Assembly: GCA_007129055.1 (NCBI GenBank) | Contig: SKWE01000166.1 | Location: 1-6,045, forward strand | DNA length: 6,045 nt | From: Syntrophomonadaceae bacterium | Lineage (GTDB): Bacteria > Bacillota > Dethiobacteria > DTU022 | Direction of reading: 5' to 3' | In this document: positions 1 to 4,457 of the stretch, piece by piece | Layout of the letters: every line of letters begins with the position of its first letter | Numbering within the stretch: position 1 is the first letter of the stretch | Program-made: the position numbers and the translations under genes | Notes under the pieces: model-generated | What the model saw: only the letters and a program-made list of their open reading frames with translations | Told to the model about the DNA's origin: nothing | Database searches by the model: none

Positions 1-326
1 AATTGAGTCACTGCTAAATAAAATAGCAGGAAAAAGGCAACTATCAATAGCAATGTCGGCCCCATGTCTACCAATTCTTTAAGAATAACTCTTGCGCCCA
101 GCACCATAATTCCTGCTTCTAGCCATACTTTATGGGTGGCTTTAACACCTTTTTCAACTAAAGTTGGCAAACCGCAAGTGTTAGATATTATTAAACCGAT
201 AAAAATGCATACTATTAAATAGCTTACATAAGGAATGTATCCACCAATGTATCTTCCAATCAACCCCACCACAAAAAGAAATACCACCCCGGGGATCAAC
301 AATAAATTATTTTTAACAATACTCAT
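1..326 (-). CDS. YeiH/UPF0324 family (putative sulfate exporter) transporter, 3'-truncated
   Basis: N-terminal 108 residues of an integral membrane protein of the YeiH/UPF0324 family; the rest lies left of the window. The family is usually around 330-350 residues with about ten membrane helices. It is often labelled 'putative sulfate exporter', but its substrate is not firmly established. Visible signs: a hydrophobic helix at about residues 8-24 opening with IPG, a second at about 33-48 ending in an S-N-T-C-G loop, then the family-typical block around residues 69-88 (LEAGIMVLGARVILKELVDM), which aligns with the LRLGIILYGFRL block of E. coli YeiH, and a third helix at about 89-105. The ATG at 326 is the first possible ATG because an in-frame TGA lies four codons upstream; AAAGGGTG precedes it with about 10 bases of spacing. 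A small membrane ORF ends 74 bases upstream on the same strand and is probably cotranscribed. Family assignment is confident; the transported substrate is not. Confidence 0.85.
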   Translation of the reverse strand, partial: MSIVKNNLLLIPGVVFLFVVGLIGRYIGGYIPYVSYLIVCIFIGLIISNTCGLPTLVEKGVKATHKVWLEAGIMVLGARVILKELVDMGPTLLLIVAFFLLFYLAVTQ

Positions 327-400
327 CAGGCTGCTTCACCCTTTTGATATCACATACCTTATTTCAAACAGGCGTATATTAGTCTATTTCAAGTTCAAAA

Positions 401-511
401 TTATACTGATGGAAATTGCACCCCAAACAAGACCAATATTAGTATTACAAGACCTATTATTATGGGCACCCATTCATTTTTTGAGGTGCCTAGTATTTTT
501 TTAGGGCACAA
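401..511 (-). CDS. small single-pass membrane protein (36 aa), TTG start, upstream of the YeiH-like gene
   Basis: A 36-residue reading frame, unrecognised. It begins MCPKKILGTSKNEW, a short basic N-terminus, followed by a strongly hydrophobic helix at about residues 15-31 (VPIIIGLVILILVLFGV) and a short tail QFPSV. This charge pattern predicts a single-pass membrane peptide with its N-terminus inside. The start is a TTG at 511; GGGAGG at 520-525 sits 8 bases upstream, which is near-optimal. An in-frame TAA five codons upstream leaves no other start with a ribosome site. A candidate extended -10 element lies about 33 bases upstream. The next gene on the strand is the YeiH-like transporter, 74 bases downstream, so a role as an accessory peptide of that transporter is possible but is only inference from position. 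Chance remains a real alternative for an ORF this short. Confidence 0.55.
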   Translation of the reverse strand: MCPKKILGTSKNEWVPIIIGLVILILVLFGVQFPSV

Positions 512-543
512 TTCTAAAACCTCCCGTTACACATTACATATTT

Positions 544-552
544 ATCATACCA
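544..552 (-). promoter_or_regulatory. candidate extended -10 promoter for the small ORF and YeiH-like gene
   Basis: On the minus strand, positions 552-544 read TGGTATGAT, which fits an extended -10 (TGnTAtnaT). No good -35 is seen at 16-18 bases upstream, as expected for extended -10 promoters. Transcription would start near 537, giving a leader of about 25 bases before the TTG start at 511 and falling just upstream of its GGGAGG site. It lies downstream of the terminator at 648-679, consistent with a new transcription unit. Confidence 0.4.
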
Positions 553-610
553 CAGCAACAGGCCAAGCTAATCGCTGCTGCCGCCGGAGAAGGATATGAT
601 TTAAATGTTT

Positions 611-633
611 CGTCTGTGTCCCTGTCTCCGTCA
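611..633. other. GAC-rich short motif, possible remnant of a dispersed repeat
   Basis: On the minus strand this stretch reads as a run of GAC-centred units (GGAGACAGGGACACAGACG). Its purine-rich, quasi-periodic look differs from the flanking AT-rich DNA and resembles short intergenic repeats I know from several clostridial genomes. There is only one copy in the window, so dispersal cannot be tested here. It is not a coding feature I can support. Confidence 0.2.
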
Positions 634-647
634 TCGAAAAACAAGTT

Positions 648-679
648 AAAAAAGTGCTTCTGCATATAACAGAAGCACT
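648..679 (-). terminator. intrinsic (Rho-independent) terminator
   Basis: A perfect 10-bp stem pairs 653-662 with 670-679 around a 7-base loop (663-669). Read on the minus strand it is followed directly by six T (648-653, the first pairing with the base of the stem). The plus strand has no T-run on the other side, so it acts for minus-strand transcription. It would end transcripts coming from the small membrane ORF at 777-866 and possibly read-through from the penicillin-binding-protein gene, and it insulates the YeiH-like unit. Confidence 0.85.
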
Positions 680-776
680 CCGGATTTAAAAATTTCAGGA
701 AATAACTCATTACCTTGCGTGGCTTTTAGTTTTCCTGTCCCTCCAGGTTTATTATCTGCTGCGTTGTTTTCCATAC

Positions 777-866
777 TTATTCTGAATCGTTAGAAAGTGT
801 AAAAGAATATGCCACCAGTCCGAGAACCCATATTATAAAAAGCATGCTCACAAACGATCCCAACAT
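777..866 (-). CDS. small single-pass membrane protein (29 aa, or 32 aa from GTG)
   Basis: An unrecognised short frame. From the ATG at 866 it gives 29 residues: MLGSFVSMLFIIWVLGLVAY, then SFTLSNDSE. Nearly all of it is one hydrophobic helix (about residues 3-22), with an acidic, hydrophilic C-terminus. A GTG at 875 in the same frame would add three residues (M-I-K). AAGGA at 880-884 lies 4 bases from that GTG, and AGGGTG at 873-878 lies 6 bases from the ATG, so both starts are plausible. Upstream is a TATAAT promoter candidate, and about 100 bases downstream is the strong terminator at 648-679, so the ORF could be its own short transcript of roughly 240 bases, or the last gene of the PBP transcript. 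No family is recognised; the role is unknown. The support is from start context and a plausible membrane helix, not homology. Confidence 0.5.
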   Translation of the reverse strand: MLGSFVSMLFIIWVLGLVAYSFTLSNDSE

Positions 867-904
867 TTTTATCACCCTGTCCTTTTTATTTTTCAATATT
901 TCCA

Positions 905-932
905 ATTATATTGCTTTTATATATAATGTTAG
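905..932 (-). promoter_or_regulatory. candidate sigma-A promoter for the 29-aa membrane ORF
   Basis: On the minus strand a perfect TATAAT occupies 910-905. Sixteen bases upstream is CTAACA (932-927), matching four of six positions of TTGACA. Transcription would begin near 898 and leave a leader of 22-32 bases before the GTG/ATG starts. The region is AT-rich, so a chance match is possible. Confidence 0.4.
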
Positions 933-1122
933 CTGACAGAGTGCTTAGAAAGCTATTAGCAAAGTTCCCATTATTTAAGACAGGAACGCTCATAGTGGAA
1001 GGAGGTTGCTGGTCGAGGGATAACTTAAACATCCTGCAGTCCGTTTTTCTTTTCATTATTTGCTTTTCGTAAGTCTTAATATCTCCGGGACTCTTCCCCT
1101 TCTTTCACCAGTAACAAGTCAA

Positions 1123-3654
1123 CTATCGGGATCCCTGGGAAATCACCAGGTGGATTTCCGTATTTTTAAACACAGGCATACCGGCAGCAGGCGATTGTCC
1201 AATTACCGTGTTTTCCGGCACTTCATTGCTATGTTGTTTACTAACCGTACCAACTCTGAGGTTTTCCATGGCGATGAGCATCTTAGCAACCGGGAGATAA
1301 TTTCCTCTAACATCCGGCACCTGGACAGTTGCTGAATCTTGCTTCTTAAAAAGGCCAAAACTCCCTGCATCTTCTTCAGAAGGTAGTTCCCCTGCATCTT
1401 CAGGCCCTCTTCCTGCTCCTCCCCTGCCCGACCAACGATGATCTGTTATAATAAAAGGCGGCCGGTTATAAAAACCGTCTACATGCATATCACAGCCCAC
1501 AGCAGGCGCCAGATCCGCTATGAAATAATCGCTGATAACAGTTCCGGCCTCGTTGCAATCACCAGTTGGCCTTAAACCTGATTTGCTGCAGACCGACAAT
1601 CGGACAATCCCTTCCGGCTGTTCAAATTCCTTTATTTCCAGGGTTTCAAATACTTCCAGGAAAACTTCACGTAAAAATTTGGTTGAATAACGCCAACCCT
1701 GTTCAATGCTGCCCATCCTCGGTTCATCATATCCCATCCAGAAAGAGGCAACCAGGTTAGGGGTGTAAGCAGCAAGGTAAACGTCTCTCCAATCATTGGT
1801 AGTGCCAGTTTTAGCTGCCACCTGCCGATCAATCCGCAGTTCCCGGCCCAGATAGGCGGTAACGAATTCCTGCAGGATATTATTAACCAGGAATGCAGCC
1901 TGGGGAGTTAAAATTCTTTCCGGTTCAGCCTTGAATTCGTATATCACATTCCCCTGCCTGTCGATTATTTTTTCTACGGTGTGCAGATCAACTTTCTGGC
2001 CCTGGTTAGCTAAAACACCGTAAGCCTGGGCCATTTCAACGGCGCTGACTCCTAAATGAAAACCACCCAGCGTCAGGCTTAAGTTGTCTACCTCTTCCGG
2101 GGTTATAGTTGAAATACCCATCTTTTCTGCATATGCGACACCGGTCCTGGTACCAAGCGCCTCAAAGGCGCGAACTGCAGGCAGGTTATATGAATAGATC
2201 AGCGCTCTTCTGGCCGGAATCATCCCCCGGAATTGATAATCAAAGTTTTCCGGAAACCAGTCTCCCAGCGGTCCGATATAAGGAGAATCGTCCAGCGTTG
2301 ATCCGGCTCCGGCCAGGGTTCCCTCTTCAAAAGCAGGGCCATAAGCAATAATCGGCTTGATAGCCGAACCTGGCTGGCGCAGGCTGATAAAGCGTAGTAC
2401 TTCGTCCGATCCTTTTTGGTAATTCCGTCCCCCGCCCAAAGCTTTAATTTGGCCGGTAACAGGGTCAGCTATTACTATTGCAGCCTGAGGCTGCGGAATA
2501 CCGTTTTCTTCATCTACGAGTTCCGCCAGCTGGCTCCCTGGCAGATCTTCATCCGCAGACAGGTTGGCAATTGCTTCCCTGACCTTTGTGATGTCAACAT
2601 AAAGCGTAGTTGGATAAAGCTCGTCCTGCGCCAAAACACTCTCCACATGGCTTTGAATAGATGGCTCCAGGCTGGTATAGACACGCAAGCCACCATTATA
2701 AATTATCCTGTACGCTTCTTCCCGGGTGTCGATTGAAGAGGTAGAAATCAGGATCCTGATCAATTCATTGTGGACAACATAGTCAACGTAGTAAGGGTAT
2801 GGGTACTCGATGCTGCGCTGTTCGGCATAATGGAGCTCTTGCTTGAGTATTTTTTCGTACTCTGCTTCTGAAATAAATTCAAGCCTGACCATATTGGCAA
2901 GCACACTCTGCATACGGTTTTCAGCAGCAGCTTTGTTATCAAATGGGTTGTAGTAGTTTGGCGAACGAACAGCGCCAGCCAGCATTGCCGCCTCCGCAAC
3001 GCTCAATTCAGTCACGCTTTTTCCAAAATAGGTTTGCGCTGCAGCTTCAATCCCATAGGCTGTGTTGCCAAAGTAGATCCGGTTTAAATACATCTCCATG
3101 ATCTCTTCTTTACAGTAGATCTTTTCAAGCTGGATAGCCAGCCAGATCTCCTGAATCTTGCGCTTGTAACTGGTTTCAGTTGTTAGAAAAGCATTTTGAG
3201 CCAACTGCTGGGATATGGTGCTTGCGCCCTGTACAATTGATCCTGCCTGGAAGTTGATGTAAGCTGCCCGGATACTTCCGGCAATGTCAAAACCGAAATG
3301 CTGGTAGAAACGCTCATCTTCGATGGCGATAAAAGCCTCTTGAACATGTTTGGGCACTTCTTCCAGGCTGACCATAACACGATGCTGGTCGCCATGTAGT
3401 GGAGTTATTTCGTCACCATTTATGTCATAAAGGAATGACGTCTGGTTAGTTTCCAAACGGGACGGATCAAGAGGCGGGGCTTCATTAATATAGTTATAAA
3501 GCACACTAGCCGTAGCACCACCGGTAACCAAAAATAACAGCAGTACGACAATAATGATGATTTTAACGATACGCCGCCTTTTGGAAGGGCGTTTGTCGCT
3601 CAGCTTGTTTTGGCTGGCACCAATAAATTTTTCCTTATCAGTATTTCCAGTCAT
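1123..3654 (-). CDS. class A penicillin-binding protein (PBP1A family) with C-terminal PASTA domain
   Basis: Bifunctional peptidoglycan synthase of 843 residues: polymerises lipid II into glycan strands and cross-links the stem peptides, outside the membrane. A basic cytoplasmic stretch (residues 21-31, KRPSKRRRIVK) leads into one membrane anchor (about 31-52). The GT51 glycosyltransferase domain (about 75-250) shows EDERFYQHFG with presumed catalytic Glu112, the QGASTISQQL block at 142-151, RKIQEIWLA at 165-173 and LNRIYFGNTAYGIEAAA at 190-206. The transpeptidase domain (about 385-670) carries all three penicillin-binding motifs: SAIK with nucleophile Ser430 and Lys433, SYN at 488-490, and KTGTT at 615-619. 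Cysteines 689, 700 and 721 lie in a segment often seen after the transpeptidase domain in clostridial PBPs. A Gly/Asp/Glu-rich linker (about 741-766) joins one PASTA domain (about 775-841, VPDVRGN...VIGQSPAAG). The ATG at 3654 has GGGAG about 12 bases upstream, a little far. It lies 57 bases after the yggT-like gene with no terminator between, so cotranscription is likely. Confidence 0.95.
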   Translation of the reverse strand: MTGNTDKEKFIGASQNKLSDKRPSKRRRIVKIIIIVVLLLFLVTGGATASVLYNYINEAPPLDPSRLETNQTSFLYDINGDEITPLHGDQHRVMVSLEEVPKHVQEAFIAIEDERFYQHFGFDIAGSIRAAYINFQAGSIVQGASTISQQLAQNAFLTTETSYKRKIQEIWLAIQLEKIYCKEEIMEMYLNRIYFGNTAYGIEAAAQTYFGKSVTELSVAEAAMLAGAVRSPNYYNPFDNKAAAENRMQSVLANMVRLEFISEAEYEKILKQELHYAEQRSIEYPYPYYVDYVVHNELIRILISTSSIDTREEAYRIIYNGGLRVYTSLEPSIQSHVESVLAQDELYPTTLYVDITKVREAIANLSADEDLPGSQLAELVDEENGIPQPQAAIVIADPVTGQIKALGGGRNYQKGSDEVLRFISLRQPGSAIKPIIAYGPAFEEGTLAGAGSTLDDSPYIGPLGDWFPENFDYQFRGMIPARRALIYSYNLPAVRAFEALGTRTGVAYAEKMGISTITPEEVDNLSLTLGGFHLGVSAVEMAQAYGVLANQGQKVDLHTVEKIIDRQGNVIYEFKAEPERILTPQAAFLVNNILQEFVTAYLGRELRIDRQVAAKTGTTNDWRDVYLAAYTPNLVASFWMGYDEPRMGSIEQGWRYSTKFLREVFLEVFETLEIKEFEQPEGIVRLSVCSKSGLRPTGDCNEAGTVISDYFIADLAPAVGCDMHVDGFYNRPPFIITDHRWSGRGGAGRGPEDAGELPSEEDAGSFGLFKKQDSATVQVPDVRGNYLPVAKMLIAMENLRVGTVSKQHSNEVPENTVIGQSPAAGMPVFKNTEIHLVISQGSR

Positions 3655-3711
3655 TCTGAAGCTACACTCCCAATAAAATGAATAGCTTTAATTCCTATAT
3701 TTAAAATTCTG

Positions 3712-4110
3712 TTATTGATCTATTCTTTCTTTTTTATCATGCTTTGTATATTCAGTACTTTCATAACGGTTACCCCTGCTTGGTGTGATTAGCTTCAGTA
3801 CGACCCAGAAGATCAAGCTGATAACCACCATTGCAATCAAGGTTGCTGGTTCAAAGACTGCTGTGGCCTCTGCACCGTTAATAGTAGCCGTGGAAAATAT
3901 GCCTTCAAAGATACCCACAAAAGGCTGAGTAACGGCATAGACGGCACTGACAAAGGCATTATCCGGGTTTGCTCCAAATAGTTTAAAAATAAAACGGAAT
4001 GCCAGTACCGCTAAAATTACACTGGAAATTGTGTATATAATACGCTGTGCTACATTACTGTTCTGTTTGACCTGATGGGTCTCTCTTTCCCTGGTCATTT
4101 GCTCCGTCAT
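3712..4110 (-). CDS. YggT-family membrane protein
   Basis: A 132-residue protein of the YggT family, small membrane proteins of poorly defined role, variously linked to cell-envelope functions. A hydrophilic N-terminus (1-22) precedes a first helix at about 25-45; the family-typical loop RFIFKLFGANPDN follows at 39-51, then the amphipathic segment VYAVTQPFVGIFEGIF (57-72) and FEPATLIA (86-93), which opens the last helix (about 88-108). The tail after 110 is highly charged (SRGNRYESTEYTKHDKKERIDQ region). The YggT core is often nearer 80-100 residues, so both ends are extended here. The ATG at 4110 has a strong site, AGAGGGGTGA, about 6 bases upstream; the Met at codon 5 has none. The gene sits just ahead of the PBP gene on the same strand and probably shares its transcript, which suggests but does not prove an envelope role. 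Confidence 0.85.
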   Translation of the reverse strand: MTEQMTRERETHQVKQNSNVAQRIIYTISSVILAVLAFRFIFKLFGANPDNAFVSAVYAVTQPFVGIFEGIFSTATINGAEATAVFEPATLIAMVVISLIFWVVLKLITPSRGNRYESTEYTKHDKKERIDQ

Positions 4111-4160
4111 AATAGTTCACCCCTCTTTTTTAATAAGTTTGTCAGAAAGGTTCTACCTGA

Positions 4161-4204
4161 CTTCACTTAAAGATCCCCTAAGAGCCTTCCCCCACAGTGA
4201 AGGC
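4161..4204 (-). promoter_or_regulatory. overlapping, mutually exclusive inverted repeats in the yggT-like 5' leader
   Basis: CTTCACT at 4161-4167 is complementary to AGTGAAG at 4196-4202 (7 bp, 28-base loop). Within that loop GCCTTC at 4184-4189 is complementary to GAAGGC at 4199-4204 (6 bp, 9-base loop). The two stems share bases 4199-4202, so only one can form. There is no T-run, and the stems end about 35 bases before the ribosome site, so a switch function is conjecture. Confidence 0.3.
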
Positions 4205-4245
4205 CAAAGGCAGAATAGCCAGACATCCTTTCCGTCTATATTTGT

Positions 4246-4254
4246 ATCGTAGCA
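4246..4254 (-). promoter_or_regulatory. candidate extended -10 promoter for the yggT-PBP unit
   Basis: Positions 4254-4246 on the minus strand read TGCTACGAT, fitting an extended -10 (TGnTAnnnT). No good -35 stands at the usual distance. If used, transcription starts near 4239 and the leader is about 130 bases long and includes the inverted repeats at 4161-4204. It is the best candidate I find, but weak. Confidence 0.3.
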
Positions 4255-4357
4255 CAGGGTATACGAAGATATCTATTAGCACAATATTCACACTGAAGAA
4301 CTGTAAGATTCTGCTTCTATTACCAACTGCAGATTAATCATTATTTTCAAACTATAT

Positions 4358-4387
4358 TTGACGAAAACCCATATTTATTATTACAAT
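4358..4387 (+). promoter_or_regulatory. candidate sigma-A promoter for the 2-oxoacid oxidoreductase gene
   Basis: TTGACG at 4358-4363 (five of six to TTGACA) is followed after 18 bases by TACAAT at 4382-4387 (five of six to TATAAT). Transcription would start near 4394, about 64 bases before the GTG start. A perfect TATAAT also occurs at 4417-4422, but the only -35-like TTGAAT (4397-4402) is just 14 bases from it, so that is a weaker second choice. Confidence 0.6.
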
Positions 4388-4409
4388 ACGAACATATTGA
4401 ATAATAAAT
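4373..4409. repeat. 10-bp AT-rich inverted repeat overlapping the oxidoreductase promoter
   Basis: ATTTATTATT at 4373-4382 is perfectly complementary to AATAATAAAT at 4400-4409, with 17 bases between. The left arm runs into the -10 element and the right arm covers the presumed transcription start. The position would suit an operator bound by a dimeric regulator; AT-rich composition makes chance symmetry more likely than usual. Confidence 0.4.
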
Positions 4410-4440
4410 GACGTATTATAATTGCAACTTAAATGAAGAA

Positions 4441-4447
4441 AAGGAGG
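4441..4447 (+). promoter_or_regulatory. ribosome binding site that fixes the GTG start of the oxidoreductase gene
   Basis: AAGGAGG is a near-perfect Shine-Dalgarno sequence, 10 bases before the GTG at 4458. An in-frame TGA at 4434-4436 and the lack of any other in-frame ATG, GTG or TTG in between make this GTG the only reasonable start. Confidence 0.85.
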
Positions 4448-4457
4448 CGTCGGCGAG

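Larger units (their letters stand above)
4111..4457. other. divergent intergenic region between yggT-like gene and oxidoreductase gene
   Basis: This 347-base stretch has no coding region I can support; the longest frames are under 25 codons and lack ribosome sites. The left half is moderately GC and contains overlapping inverted repeats in the probable yggT leader (4161-4204). The right half (about 4300-4430) is very AT-rich and holds the plus-strand promoter elements and a 10-bp inverted repeat. No tRNA and no riboswitch class that I recognise is present. Confidence 0.8.

Noticed and set aside
235..504. 89-codon plus-strand frame opposite the YeiH-like gene and the 36-aa ORF
   Set aside because: No ribosome site, unconvincing composition, and it lies antisense to a recognisable family member and a better-supported small ORF.
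556..690. Open plus-strand stretch encoding QAKLIAAAAGEGYDLNV and following residues, considered as a gene fragment
   Set aside because: It has no start codon, overlaps the terminator hairpin at its end, and matches no family I recognise.
876..1122. Search for an intrinsic terminator just after the PBP gene
   Set aside because: Only weak 4-5 bp stems without a T-run are present (for example GTTCC/GGAAC near 964-987), so none is called; the nearest good terminator is at 648-679.
1060..1335. 91-codon plus-strand frame over the 3' end of the PBP gene
   Set aside because: It is antisense to the conserved PASTA domain of the PBP; it has no ribosome site and no recognisable protein features.
4111..4300. 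Known riboswitch classes (c-di-GMP, c-di-AMP, SAM, FMN, fluoride) in the yggT leader
   Set aside because: None of the conserved core sequences of these classes could be found by eye.
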